Of a stretch of DNA of 64,000 nucleotides, positions 25,539 through 34,770 are shown one piece after another (position 1 is the first letter of the stretch; each line of letters opens with the position of its first letter). This DNA comes from Rhodoferax aquaticus. Lineage in GTDB: Bacteria; Pseudomonadota; Gammaproteobacteria; Burkholderiales; Burkholderiaceae_C. Location: assembly GCF_006974105.1 (NCBI RefSeq), contig NZ_CP036282.1, positions 3,038,001 through 3,102,000 on the forward strand. Direction: 5' to 3'. The position numbers and the translations under genes were made by a program. The notes below the pieces were generated by a model. That model had not been told where the DNA came from, did no database searches, and worked only from the letters and a program-made list of their open reading frames with translations.

Positions 25539-28478
25539 TCAACGTGCGCCATCCCCCACTAACGCATAAGGGGCCCAATATGCCGGATGCTGATAGGCTG
25601 GCTTTGCCATCACGGATAGCATGGCTTGACGCAAACTCTCTGCCTTGCGTGCGCCGGGATTTTCGGTGTAATGCTGAAAGGTATTGGTGGTAAGCAATTT
25701 CGCGCTCTCCGTCTCCACGGCCCAATGAGTAACAAGCAAGCTTCGACTGCCCGCATAAAAAAATCCTCGCGCTAGTCCGCTCATCGCCTCCTCCACCTTT
25801 CCATCTGCCGCAGCCGTATTGCAAGCAGAAAGCACAACCCAATCTGAATTGAGCTTCAGGCCGAGGACATCTTCAAGCAACAACAAGTTGCTTAGAGAGT
25901 CTTGGTCGGTATCGTCAACATTTGCCAAGGCCAAGGCAGGTTGCTGAAGGTTGGGTAAGTCCCCTGCCATCAGGCCGTGAGTAGCAAAGACAACTACTTT
26001 TTTCCGCGCCAGTTCCCCACTTGCACTGCTATTCAATACGCTTGTCTTAGTAGCCTTATCACCGAGGTGCAAATCCGCACTTGGATTCGCTTGCAGTATT
26101 CCCGCAATTGCCATGAGCTCATCGCGCGTCTCGGGCAATCTGGGAATGTCTGAGTAACGCAGGCTTTCTCGCTCAATAGGCCCACCTGCGGGCATTTGCT
26201 GCTGAGATCTAGTCAATTCCAGACTACGCACACTCTTGCCTGCTGCAACCTCATACCTATTCAAACCACCAAAAGTCGGATCCCCCCAAGCAATCAATGT
26301 TTCAGGCGCGCGCTTGTTTTGTGCAAGCATTCTTACGGAAAGCCAAGCACTCAAGCTGGGCACATGACTGATAGCGAACTGCTTGATGAGGAAGGGGCTG
26401 CTGTCATTCACGTTCTTACTTGGCTCACTAAGGAGCACACCGAAAGGAATCTGTCCAAGTACACCACCAGCGGCCACTATGATGTGCTTCTTGCCTTTTA
26501 AACTCGCCTCTACTGGTAACAACAATCGTCGATACAACTCTGCACTTGCCATTTTGTTAAAAGGCGTGAGATTGCGACCCATCTCTGCGAAGTCTAGAGT
26601 TACGCGCAAATCCTTGACCATTTTTTGTAATTCGGCTTTTGGCAACGTAATCTGCGCCGATACGTTTTTCCCATCCGCTGAAAGCGTCCAAACAAAAACG
26701 CTTTTGTCCGTTGGCAAAAGCAAGACGAACACCTCGTCAACCGCTAGTTCTTTGGTGGCGGTTGCAAGGTTTGGCGGCGACGGGGACACCAGCATCTCGT
26801 ACTCTGGGAATATTGCCTTGATCTTCACCTGCACTTCCGCGCGAATAAGATTCAGAGCGTTGACCTTGGAAGTTACTTCGCTGTCCAGCTCCACAGCAGC
26901 CTTTGTGCGTAAGTTACGGATTTCGTTTTTAAGATCTTGGTCTTTTCGCACCAATTCTGATATTGCTGGGTCTTTAGTCGCGGACCGAATCGCTGCATCG
27001 GCAAGCGCGCTTTGTACGCTGCTACTTCCAACCCACTCGGCAGGACCAAGCGCTTGCATAGGGTCTTCACCGGCCGTTTGAAATATCGCCTCCACATATG
27101 TGCCAATGACAAGGTCTCGCACATCTGCATTGAGGCCTAAGGCCTGGTCACTAAAGTAAATCGGCTTCATGTAAACGTCCACGGCTTCTTTGAGTAGTGC
27201 AAGTGCCATAGCCGAATCTCTTCTGAGTCTCCAAAGTGCGACGCCTCGAAGACCCTTTGCATGCGCAGACAACAAACCATCTGTGGAATACGCCAGCAAC
27301 TCCTGGAATAGTGTTTCTGACTCTTCCAACCGCTCACTCGTCAGCAGGTATGCGTAGCCTCTTTCAAACTGGTATCGAATGCGGTATTTGAGGGTCTCAT
27401 CTTCACCAGCAAGTGCATCGTATCGCGCCAGTTCACGGTTCACTGCTGCCCACTTTTTTTGACCTACCAAGGCTCCAATGATGCCCTGCCCACAGTCTGA
27501 TCTAAAGAATGACAGCGACCTGTACCCCGACCTTTCAGCTGCAGCATCGGCTCTACGGAAGTTTTGCTCAGCCTGAACAAAGTTGCGCTGGTTGTACTGC
27601 GAGACACCGAGATTCCAAAAAAAGCGCGGGTGCGCTTCCACTTCGCGGGAAAGCGAAAGGTATGTCTCCAGCGTGCGTGTCCCTTGGAGGATCGAACCGG
27701 TCGCAACTTGAGCTCGCATTTTTAGGAGTTGCAGAGTAGCAAGAGTTTCCTTAGATTGAAACTCAGCGGCAGCGGCAACCTCATTAGGCGGCATGACCTT
27801 GACTATGTCCAAGGCTTCCTCGGCGGCGTCAATACCATCTTCAGCAGCAGCCAAGGCTTGTCGAAAACTGCCTTTTCGCATCAACACGCGAGCCTTTAGC
27901 TCAAGAGCTCCTGCCAAACCCAAGACAGCGGAACTGCCTCGAAATGGACTCCATCCATCAAACGGACTTAAACCTCGGGCGTATCGGGAGTACTTGGACC
28001 TTCGTTCTTTTCGCGTGTCAACGATGATTTTTTCGGCGTGTGCCAATACTTCTTCATCACGCCCAGCGAAATACAAGTCAAGACCGATCATTAAGCGACC
28101 AGAAAATCGCTCATCGGGGGCGTCGAAGTGAGGCTGATTAAATATGATGGAAGCGTCGTGCTGTGCACCATCAGCCAGTAAGTTCAAAAGTTTGTCCTTT
28201 GGCAATTGTTCCTGCGGCAAAGCGGCATTCCAAGCCTTGTACAAGGCCAAGGAGGAGGCGTAACTAGGCAGACTGCCTAGACGCTGCATATGGTCGGTGA
28301 AATATTGCCGAACTACCGTAACCGGCGCGTTCAATGGAGGTGCAAAAGCGTCATCAAGGCGAGGGATTGTTTCCAACGATGTACTGCCAGGACCCTCCCC
28401 CTGAATGCCTTGTGCAAACGTTGGCGTCATAAAGCAGAGCAAAATCGTTAGACACAAGCCATACACAGTGGTCGGCAT
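25539..28478 (-). CDS. Exported TPR protein with C-terminal CHAT protease domain
   Basis: A 979-residue protein with a signal peptide (VYGLCLTILLCFMTPTFAQG), a long helical repeat region of TPR type (about residues 140-500, for example NLGVSQYNQRNFVQAEQNFR), a coiled-coil-like stretch near 505-550 and a C-terminal CHAT domain (about 640-975). The CHAT catalytic pair is present: H834 in VFATHGLMAGD and C886 in VLSACNTAAADGKVEE. CHAT enzymes are caspase-like cysteine proteases; the TPR part would bind partners. The signal peptide puts it in the periplasm or outside, unlike CHAT proteases of gasdermin or CRISPR systems. No partner gene is adjacent: it is convergent with xth, and 465 non-coding bases lie upstream. 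A GGAGAG ribosome site supports ATG 28478. Confidence 0.88.
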   Translation of the reverse strand: MPTTVYGLCLTILLCFMTPTFAQGIQGEGPGSTSLETIPRLDDAFAPPLNAPVTVVRQYFTDHMQRLGSLPSYASSLALYKAWNAALPQEQLPKDKLLNLLADGAQHDASIIFNQPHFDAPDERFSGRLMIGLDLYFAGRDEEVLAHAEKIIVDTRKERRSKYSRYARGLSPFDGWSPFRGSSAVLGLAGALELKARVLMRKGSFRQALAAAEDGIDAAEEALDIVKVMPPNEVAAAAEFQSKETLATLQLLKMRAQVATGSILQGTRTLETYLSLSREVEAHPRFFWNLGVSQYNQRNFVQAEQNFRRADAAAERSGYRSLSFFRSDCGQGIIGALVGQKKWAAVNRELARYDALAGEDETLKYRIRYQFERGYAYLLTSERLEESETLFQELLAYSTDGLLSAHAKGLRGVALWRLRRDSAMALALLKEAVDVYMKPIYFSDQALGLNADVRDLVIGTYVEAIFQTAGEDPMQALGPAEWVGSSSVQSALADAAIRSATKDPAISELVRKDQDLKNEIRNLRTKAAVELDSEVTSKVNALNLIRAEVQVKIKAIFPEYEMLVSPSPPNLATATKELAVDEVFVLLLPTDKSVFVWTLSADGKNVSAQITLPKAELQKMVKDLRVTLDFAEMGRNLTPFNKMASAELYRRLLLPVEASLKGKKHIIVAAGGVLGQIPFGVLLSEPSKNVNDSSPFLIKQFAISHVPSLSAWLSVRMLAQNKRAPETLIAWGDPTFGGLNRYEVAAGKSVRSLELTRSQQQMPAGGPIERESLRYSDIPRLPETRDELMAIAGILQANPSADLHLGDKATKTSVLNSSASGELARKKVVVFATHGLMAGDLPNLQQPALALANVDDTDQDSLSNLLLLEDVLGLKLNSDWVVLSACNTAAADGKVEEAMSGLARGFFYAGSRSLLVTHWAVETESAKLLTTNTFQHYTENPGARKAESLRQAMLSVMAKPAYQHPAYWAPYALVGDGAR

Positions 28479-28943
28479 TTCATCTCTCCCTTATTGCAAC
28501 GTCACAAAGCATAACCAGTTCTTGCCCTAGGGAAACCCTCCCTGGCCCTAGGCTTCGTAGTTCTGCCATGGGGGAGTAGCAAAACTGTGCTGCACGTTAC
28601 ACGGCAAGAGAGGGTGCAACCCCAACACACCTTGCCTCGCTGATCACGCGTATTGGCCACTGCAATGGTCTCATCTGCGACCACCTTTCACGCTCACTGC
28701 GGGTCGCAGCCTATAAGTGACCGGCTAGCACCGACGAGCTCAAATAGTCATGGGCGAGTCGCTAGTTGGTGCGGCATTGCGCAAGATTTGCATGCGACAA
28801 GCGGCTGCACGAGAAACACGCAATGGATCTCTTTCGAACGACAAAAGCAAAAGACCGGCGAAAGCCGGTACTTGTGAAGTTGCTACTCCATTCGTAGCTG
28901 CCTGTGAAAGATCCGTGAACACCAGAGCCCGATTTAGCAGCCC
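28479..28943. other. Long gap between ntrC and the CHAT gene
   Basis: These 465 bases hold no credible gene. The right part carries a terminator for ntrC (28838-28869). The left part is the upstream region of the leftward CHAT gene and contains the inverted repeat CCTAGGG/CCCTAGG at 28526-28532 and 28546-28552, a possible protein-binding site. No RNA gene was recognised. Confidence 0.5.
28838..28869 (-). terminator. Rho-independent terminator after ntrC
   Basis: Reading the minus strand, ACCGGC, TTTC, GCCGGT form a 6-bp GC-rich stem with a 4-base loop (28854-28869), followed by CTTTTGCTTTTGT. It lies about 75 bases after the ntrC stop, where a transcript end is expected. Confidence 0.7.
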
Positions 28944-30467
28944 CTATTCCAAGCCCAATTCTTGGATTTTGCGGGTGATGGTGTTGCGGCCAATGCCCAA
29001 TTTGTGCGCAGCTTCAATGCGACGGCCCTTGGTATTGGCCAAAGCTGCCATGATGAGACGCGACTCAAAGCGACGACTCAGGGAGTCCCACACCTCATTA
29101 GCATTGCTGCCCAATAAGGCCAAAGCCTCTTGCTCGAGCTCACCTTCCCACCCCACTGCGTTGGCCACCGGGGGTTGACCTACTGTCGCAACAACGACTG
29201 GCGCACTGTGGACTACCATGTGCGGGCTGACGGGTGCAGGTGGTTCAACCGCTGGGGAGCTAGGCAGAAGGATAGGTTTTGCACTTGCCACGTCTGTCGC
29301 ATGGGAAGCAATGACTTCTGGCGGCAAATCTTTGGGCTCAATGACTTGCGACGGCGCCATCACAGTGAGCCAATGGCACACGTTTTCCAATTGGCGCACA
29401 TTGCCCGGAAAAGCAAAGCCCTCCAACCACGTCAGCGCGCCGTCCGAAATACGCTTAGGCTCCACACCCAGCTGTTTTGCGCTTTGCTGCAGAAAGTGCC
29501 GGGTGAGCATAGGAATGTCTTCTTTGCGTTCGCGCAAGGGCGGTAAACGCAAGCGGATTACGTTCAAGCGGTGAAACAAATCTTCGCGAAAGCCACCGTC
29601 TTTGACACGCTGCTCCAAGTCTTGGTGGGTTGCAGCAATCACGCGCACATTGGTTTTGACCGCACTGTGGCCACCCACCCGGTAAAAATGCCCGTCGGAG
29701 AGCACACGCAAGAGGCGCGTTTGCAACTCGAATGGCATATCGCCAATTTCATCCAAGAACAAGGTGCCCCCATCGGCTTGCTCAAAGCGCCCACGGCGCA
29801 TGGTTTGCGCGCCGGTGAAGGCACCACGCTCATGGCCGAAGAGTTCGCTCTCAAGCAGGTCTTTGGGAATAGCGGCGGTGTTGATGGCCACAAACGGGCC
29901 GTTGGCGCGCTGCGAGTGCTTGTGCAACGCGCGTGCAACCAACTCTTTGCCTGAGCCAGACTCGCCAGTAATCATTACGGTCACATGGCTTTGGGACAAA
30001 CGCCCGATAGCCCTGAACACGTCTTGCATGGCGGGTGCTTGCCCCAACATCTCTGGCGCTTCACCCATGCGTTCTTCAGCCACTTCTTCACGCAAACTTT
30101 CATCTACTGCGCGCCGAATCAGCTCAACCGCTTTGGGCAAATCAAAGGGCTTGGGCAGGTACTCAAATGCACCGCCTTGAAAAGCGCTGACGGCGCTGTC
30201 CAAGTCTGAGAACGCAGTCATGATGATCACGGGCAAGCCGGGGTGCTTGGCCTTGACCTTTTCTAAAAGCTCGAGACCTGAGCCGCCTGGCATGCGGATG
30301 TCGCTCACCAAAATTTGTGGGCCTTCGTCGTCGGCGCTGGTATTGAGCGCGCTGAGTACGTCACGTGAATTAGAGAAGCTGCGCGTGGGCAAGTGCTCAC
30401 GCAGCAGCGCTTTCTCCAGCACAAAGCGTATGGACTGGTCATCATCTACGATCCAAATCGGCTTCAT
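28944..30467 (-). CDS. ntrC: Nitrogen regulation response regulator NtrC
   Basis: A 507-residue sigma-54 enhancer-binding protein. The receiver domain has VDDDQS at its start and D56 in LVSDIRMPGG. The AAA+ domain has Walker A GESGSGKE, the sigma-54 contact loop GAFTGA and the Walker B-type TLFLDEIGDMP. The C-terminal Fis-type helix-turn-helix is RIEAAHKLGIGRNTITRKIQ. Phosphorylated by NtrB under nitrogen limitation, it activates glnA and related promoters. Between the AAA+ and DNA-binding parts is a longer Pro/Ala-rich linker than in enteric NtrC, hence 507 residues instead of about 470. It follows ntrB by 28 bases and is ended by a terminator. Confidence 0.97.
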   Translation of the reverse strand: MKPIWIVDDDQSIRFVLEKALLREHLPTRSFSNSRDVLSALNTSADDEGPQILVSDIRMPGGSGLELLEKVKAKHPGLPVIIMTAFSDLDSAVSAFQGGAFEYLPKPFDLPKAVELIRRAVDESLREEVAEERMGEAPEMLGQAPAMQDVFRAIGRLSQSHVTVMITGESGSGKELVARALHKHSQRANGPFVAINTAAIPKDLLESELFGHERGAFTGAQTMRRGRFEQADGGTLFLDEIGDMPFELQTRLLRVLSDGHFYRVGGHSAVKTNVRVIAATHQDLEQRVKDGGFREDLFHRLNVIRLRLPPLRERKEDIPMLTRHFLQQSAKQLGVEPKRISDGALTWLEGFAFPGNVRQLENVCHWLTVMAPSQVIEPKDLPPEVIASHATDVASAKPILLPSSPAVEPPAPVSPHMVVHSAPVVVATVGQPPVANAVGWEGELEQEALALLGSNANEVWDSLSRRFESRLIMAALANTKGRRIEAAHKLGIGRNTITRKIQELGLE

Positions 30468-30495
30468 GGGTGGGCGATCCTGTGTTACTGCAAGT

Positions 30496-31542
30496 TTAGG
30501 GGAGCGGAATCAAAATTTTGAAGTCCGTACGGCCTGGCACGCTGTCGACTTCGATCAATCCGTGATGCTGTTGCACAAAGGTTTGCGCCAATGTAAGCCC
30601 CAGCCCCGAACCACCTTCTCTGCCCGACACCAGCGGGTAAAAAATGCGGTCTTTGATCGACTCTGGAATGCCAGGTCCGTTGTCAATCACATGCAATTCC
30701 AATGCCAACCGATAGCGCTGTTTACCAAACGTGATTTGCCGAGTCACCCGCGTACGAAACGTCAGCTCGGCATCGCCTGCCTGACGCCGATCTGCCAAGG
30801 CGTGGCAGGCGTTGTGTGCAATATTGAGCACCGTTTGAATCAGCTGCTCTCGGTCGCCTCGGAACTCAGGGATGGAGATATCGTAGTCACGCACGACACG
30901 CAAGCCCTTGGGGAACTCCGCCAAGATCAAAGAACGCACACGTTCACACACCTCGTGGATATTGACATCTCCTACCAAGTGGGGGCGACGGTGAGGCGCC
31001 AGCAAGCGGTCTACCAAGCTCTGCAAACGGTCGGCTTCGCGAATGATGACTTGGGTGTATTCGGTAAGCTCGGGCGATTCCATCTCCATCTCGAGCAACT
31101 GGGCTGCCCCCCGTATGCCACCCAATGGATTCTTGATCTCGTGCGCAAGGTTGCGAATCAACTCTTTGTTGGACTGGGCCTGCTCGGCCAAGCGCTCCTC
31201 GCGGTCTTGGCGAGTTTGCTGCTCCAAAGGCACCATTTCCACGATGGTGTGCTCCACCAAGTCGGTTCGGGTGATGATGACATGCACGGGCATAGGCTCC
31301 ATGCCGACTCGCTTGAGCCAAGCGTCATAACGCACCGCTGCAAAGTTATTGCCGCGCGCGCCGTCTAGCGCGACATGGAGCGCGTGCGGTTCGGTAAAGG
31401 AATCGGCAAAACAAGAGCCCACAATGCTCCGGCGCGAGCTGCCAAGAGCATCCTCTAAGGCTGAGTTAGAAAACAACACAGAGGCGTCGGCCTCTACTAC
31501 GGCAATCAAAGTTGCCAGTTGGTCAAATGATTGAAATTGCAC
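30496..31542 (-). CDS. ntrB: Nitrogen regulation sensor kinase NtrB
   Basis: A 348-residue soluble sensor kinase/phosphatase. A PAS domain lies in residues 8-90 (LIAVVEADASVLFSNSALED), followed by the H-box with H134 in NLAHEIKNPLGGIRGAAQL and the ATPase domain with IDNGPGIPE and SGLGLTLAQTFVQQH. With PII protein it senses nitrogen and controls NtrC, whose gene follows directly. The start is GTG 31542. The order glnA, small gene, ntrB, ntrC on one strand is the betaproteobacterial variant of glnALG. Confidence 0.96.
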   Translation of the reverse strand: MQFQSFDQLATLIAVVEADASVLFSNSALEDALGSSRRSIVGSCFADSFTEPHALHVALDGARGNNFAAVRYDAWLKRVGMEPMPVHVIITRTDLVEHTIVEMVPLEQQTRQDREERLAEQAQSNKELIRNLAHEIKNPLGGIRGAAQLLEMEMESPELTEYTQVIIREADRLQSLVDRLLAPHRRPHLVGDVNIHEVCERVRSLILAEFPKGLRVVRDYDISIPEFRGDREQLIQTVLNIAHNACHALADRRQAGDAELTFRTRVTRQITFGKQRYRLALELHVIDNGPGIPESIKDRIFYPLVSGREGGSGLGLTLAQTFVQQHHGLIEVDSVPGRTDFKILIPLP

Positions 31543-31618
31543 AAAAGCTCGCTGGTGTTGGGGCTAGGACTCGTTGCAAGTGCTATGCCTAACCAGGGCC
31601 AGCGCTAGGCGTGGTTCG

Positions 31619-32137
31619 CTATTGCTTCGCGCTGGAGGAGTTGCTTGCCCCCCCACTGGCATTGGGTAAGCGCGAGATTTCTCGGCGAATGCCCGCAATG
31701 TCGCTCTCATTTCGGGCAATGTTGGCCTTGAGTTCAGCCACACGGTCTAAATACTTTTGGTGATTGCGCGCTTCAGCGCCTTGTTTTTCCGGCTCGCCAT
31801 TGTTGAACTCCTTGAGCAACTCGGCCTGGCGTGCCTCGGCTTTTTTGAGTTCGCTCTCAAGAATCAACCTAGCATCGGAGTCTTTAGCACGTTGGTCGTT
31901 CGCATCCACGCGCTGGCCGGGCTGAGAGGGAGTCGCGACCTTGGGAGCTGAGGACGCGGCGGTCTTGGCTGCTGGAACCACGGTGACATTGCCACCCGAG
32001 ATCAGCTTGCAGGTTTTGGCCTGTGCCTCCGTAATAGTGTTGGTGTACTCGTTGCCACAGCGGTAAATGCGCTCTTGAGCCAGAACGGGGCTCATCAAAA
32101 AGGCCAAGGCAAGTGGAAGAAAGAAAATGGTTTTCAT
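31619..32137 (-). CDS. Exported DUF4124-like protein of unknown role
   Basis: A 172-residue protein with a signal peptide (MKTIFFLPLALAFLMSPVLA) and a short DUF4124-like unit right after it (ERIYRCGNEYTNTITEAQAK, TCKLISGG) with two Cys that may form a disulfide. The rest is a Pro/Ala linker and a charged helical stretch (residues 90-155) likely to form a coiled coil, then a Ser-rich tail. It sits between glnA and ntrB on the same strand and is separated from glnA by a strong terminator. The link to nitrogen control is positional only. Confidence 0.8.
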   Translation of the reverse strand: MKTIFFLPLALAFLMSPVLAQERIYRCGNEYTNTITEAQAKTCKLISGGNVTVVPAAKTAASSAPKVATPSQPGQRVDANDQRAKDSDARLILESELKKAEARQAELLKEFNNGEPEKQGAEARNHQKYLDRVAELKANIARNESDIAGIRREISRLPNASGGASNSSSAKQ

Positions 32138-32255
32138 ACGAAGTTCACGCCCTAAACACAGGGCAACGCGGCAAGTATGCGTCAAAAACTCGAAAAACCT
32201 AAAACCTAACAAAAAGGGAAACCTTTGGATACAAAAGGAAAAGCCATACGCCAAT

Positions 32256-32287
32256 GAAAAAGGGACGGCTGTTGCCGTCCCTTTTTC
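32256..32287 (-). terminator. Strong rho-independent terminator after glnA
   Basis: GGGACGGC and GCCGTCCC (32262-32269 and 32274-32281) form a perfect 8-bp stem with a 4-base loop, flanked by A5 on the left and T5 on the right, so it can work in both directions. It lies just beyond the glnA stop, isolating glnA from the downstream small gene and ntrBC. Confidence 0.85.
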
Positions 32288-32318
32288 GCTGAAAACCAAG
32301 GCCGTTCGGCCCTATGGC

Positions 32319-33734
32319 TTACAAAGAGAAGTACATATCATATTCAACAGGGTGCACAGACATACGGTAACGCGTGACTTCTTGCATCTTCAAGTCAATG
32401 TATGCATCGATCATGCTGTCGGTGAACACGCCACCCTTGGTCAAGAACGCGCGGTCTTTGTCCAAGTGCTCCAGAGCTTGGTCCAAGCTGTGGCACACGG
32501 TTGGGACCAGTTTGTCTTCTTCCGGTGGCAAGTGGTACAAGTCTTTGGTAGCTGCTTCGCCAAGATGGATTTTGTTTTCCACGCCGTCCAGACCTGCCAT
32601 CAACAAGGCTGCGAAGCCGAGGTAAGGGTTCATCAATGGATCAGGGAAACGTGCTTCCACGCGACGGCCCTTGGGGTTTGCCACGAAAGGAATACGGATG
32701 GAAGCAGAACGGTTCTTGGCAGAGTACGCCAACTTGACCGGAGCTTCGAAGTGAGGAACCAAACGCTTGTAGCTGTTGGTGCCGGGGTTGGTGATGGCGT
32801 TCAGGGCACGTGCGTGCTTGATGATGCCGCCGATGTAGTACAGCGCGAAGTCAGACAGACCTGCATAGCCGTCGCCGGCGAACAGGTTCTTGCCGTCTTT
32901 CCACACGGACTGGTGCACGTGCATGCCGGAGCCGTTGTCACCGTGGTATGGCTTGGGCATGAAAGTGGCTGTCTTGCCGTACGCATTGGCCACGTTGTGC
33001 ACCACGTACTTTTGCAACATGGTCCAGTCAGCGCGCTCTACCAAGGTGGAAAAGCGTGTGCCGATTTCGTTTTGGCCAGCGCCTGCCACTTCGTGGTGGA
33101 ACACTTCCACTGGGATGCCCAAAGATTCGAGGATCAGGGACATCTCAGCGCGCATGTCTTGCGTGCTGTCAACAGGAGGAACGGGGAAGTAGCCACCCTT
33201 GACGGTGGGACGGTGACCGCGGTTGCCGCCTTCCAGCTTGGCACCCGTGTTCCATGGGGCTTCGTACTCGTCTACTTCGTAGAACGTATTGTTGGGTTCT
33301 GTGCTCCAACGAACGCCGTCGAAAATGAAAAATTCTGGCTCAGGACCGAAGTAGGCCGTGTCGCCAATGCCAGAGGCCTTGAGGTAGGCTTCCGCGCGCT
33401 TAGCAATCGAACGTGGGTCACGGTCGTAGGACTTGCCGTCGCTTGGCTCCACCACATCACAATTCATGATGATGGTGGTTTCTTCAAAGAAAGGATCGAT
33501 GTTGGCGGTATTGGGATCGGGCATCAACAACATGTCGGACGCTTCAATGCCCTTCCAACCTGCGATGGAGGAGCCATCAAATGCATGCCCAGACGTAAAT
33601 TTATCTTCGTCAAAATGGGACACAGGCACAGTAGTGTGCTGTTGCTTGCCACGGGTATCGGTGAAACGGAAGTCAACAAACTTGACTTCGTTTTCTTTCA
33701 CCATCTTCATCACGTCAGCGACGGTCTTGGCCAT
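32319..33734 (-). CDS. glnA: Glutamine synthetase, type I
   Basis: A 471-residue enzyme that makes glutamine from glutamate, ammonia and ATP. It has the N-terminal [38 protein letters not shown], the [13 protein letters not shown] metal/ammonia site, and [18 protein letters not shown]. The adenylylation Tyr is in [12 protein letters not shown], so activity is probably tuned by GlnE. ATG 33734 has an AGGAGT ribosome site; one extra upstream codon (TTG) is unlikely to be used. A sigma-54 promoter and an NtrC-like site lie upstream, and a strong terminator lies downstream. Confidence 0.98.
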   Translation of the reverse strand: MAKTVADVMKMVKENEVKFVDFRFTDTRGKQQHTTVPVSHFDEDKFTSGHAFDGSSIAGWKGIEASDMLLMPDPNTANIDPFFEETTIIMNCDVVEPSDGKSYDRDPRSIAKRAEAYLKASGIGDTAYFGPEPEFFIFDGVRWSTEPNNTFYEVDEYEAPWNTGAKLEGGNRGHRPTVKGGYFPVPPVDSTQDMRAEMSLILESLGIPVEVFHHEVAGAGQNEIGTRFSTLVERADWTMLQKYVVHNVANAYGKTATFMPKPYHGDNGSGMHVHQSVWKDGKNLFAGDGYAGLSDFALYYIGGIIKHARALNAITNPGTNSYKRLVPHFEAPVKLAYSAKNRSASIRIPFVANPKGRRVEARFPDPLMNPYLGFAALLMAGLDGVENKIHLGEAATKDLYHLPPEEDKLVPTVCHSLDQALEHLDKDRAFLTKGGVFTDSMIDAYIDLKMQEVTRYRMSVHPVEYDMYFSL

Positions 33735-33781
33735 CAAATACTCCTGTTACACGGTTGTTAAAAGGTTTACTTCACTTGCAC

Positions 33782-33797
33782 TGCAGTTTTTGTGCCA
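33782..33797 (-). promoter_or_regulatory. Sigma-54 (-24/-12) promoter of glnA
   Basis: On the minus strand, TGGCACAAAAACTGCA matches the consensus TGGCAC-N5-TTGCA with one difference, and the GG and GC pairs are exactly 10 bases apart. Transcription would start near 33771, about 37 bases before the glnA ATG. It fits control by NtrC, encoded 3 kb downstream. Confidence 0.8.
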
Positions 33798-33935
33798 AAA
33801 CCTGCATTTGCCCGTTTTTCATTTCCTTGGGCTATTCTGCCTTGAGAAAGCGTGCATTGCGTGACCACGCACCACGAAAGACACCAAAGTACCGATTTGG
33901 TTCACAAAGCTCAGACGCACCACAAAAAAGCAAAA

Positions 33936-33952
33936 TGCACCAAAAAGGTGAG
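33936..33952. promoter_or_regulatory. Likely NtrC enhancer site of glnA
   Basis: TGCACCAAAAAGGTGAG differs at only the last two positions from the NtrC consensus TGCACC-N5-GGTGCA. It lies about 140 bases upstream of the sigma-54 promoter, a typical enhancer distance, and ends next to the stop codon of the CinA-like gene. A second palindrome, TGCGTGACCACGCA at 33858-33871, could be another weaker site. Confidence 0.6.
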
Positions 33953-33954
33953 AA

Positions 33955-34764
33955 CTACGACCGCACCAATTCGGGGCCCAGTGGCACATCCAATGCGCGC
34001 AGACCGCCAAGCAAGGCATCAAAAGCTTGGGCCACCACATCGGGGGAGCCCTTCACACCGAGCTCTATATGGCGCCCATACTGCGGATGATCAACGCTGG
34101 GCAAACTGAACACTTTAACGGCGTACAAGCGCTCCAATGTTTCCATCAACGGTGTAAGCGTGGATTCCATGGCACCAAACACAATGATGGATTGCTCTTT
34201 CCACTCGTCGCGAACAAACAGGTGGGCGTAATGGGTATCCAAGACCCATTCCACCATGGGCCAAGCCATGATCGGAAACCCGGGCACAAAGTGCACCCGC
34301 CCTCCCCCAGATCCCGTGGCACTAAAGCCAGCGATCTTGTTGTACGGATTAGGAATGATGCTCGCGCCTACAGGAAACACGCCCATGTTGAGTCGGTGCA
34401 CGTTATCGCTGCGCTGGGGCTCGTAGGGAGTACCTGTTTCCCGCGCAACGTCCTGCATGCGTTCGATAATCAAGGCTTCGGCCTCGGGATGCAAGGCCAT
34501 TTCACAGCCTAACGCGCGCGCCGCACATTGGCGTGTGTGGTCATCGGGCGTGGCGCCTATGCCACCGAAAGAAAACACCGTATCTCCTGATGCGAAGGCT
34601 CGCGCAAGCGTGGCCGTAATGCGGTCAGGGGCATCACCCACGTAGTCCGCATAGGCAAGCTGCAGGCCTCTAGCGCTCAGCAGTTCGACCGACTTCGCGA
34701 AATGCTTGTCCTCTCGTTTTCCAGACAGTATTTCGTCGCCAATAATGACCAAACCAAAGTTCAT
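33955..34764 (-). CDS. CinA N-terminal domain protein (molybdopterin-binding fold)
   Basis: A 269-residue protein made only of the MoCF_biosynth/CinA N-terminal domain: LVIIGDEILSGKREDKHFAK, then FSFGGIGATPDDHTRQCAAR, and NKIAGFSATGSGGGRVHFVP with a proline-rich FVPGFPIM. Full-length CinA also has a C-terminal nicotinamide-nucleotide amidase, which is absent here. Stand-alone forms of this kind are common, and some have ADP-ribose pyrophosphatase activity. It is the last of two or three closely spaced leftward genes; the EI24 gene ends 6 bases upstream of its start. Confidence 0.88.
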   Translation of the reverse strand: MNFGLVIIGDEILSGKREDKHFAKSVELLSARGLQLAYADYVGDAPDRITATLARAFASGDTVFSFGGIGATPDDHTRQCAARALGCEMALHPEAEALIIERMQDVARETGTPYEPQRSDNVHRLNMGVFPVGASIIPNPYNKIAGFSATGSGGGRVHFVPGFPIMAWPMVEWVLDTHYAHLFVRDEWKEQSIIVFGAMESTLTPLMETLERLYAVKVFSLPSVDHPQYGRHIELGVKGSPDVVAQAFDALLGGLRALDVPLGPELVRS

Positions 34765-34770
34765 ACGAGC

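Noticed and set aside
32127..33761. A 544-codon plus-strand frame opposite glnA and the DUF4124-like gene
   Set aside because: It is an antisense shadow: glnA on the other strand is unmistakable, the frame crosses two genes and a terminator, and the translation has no family likeness.
33858..33871. TGCGTGACCACGCA palindrome as a second firm NtrC site
   Set aside because: Its half-sites differ from GCACC-N5-GGTGC and the spacer is wrong; mentioned only as a possible weak site.
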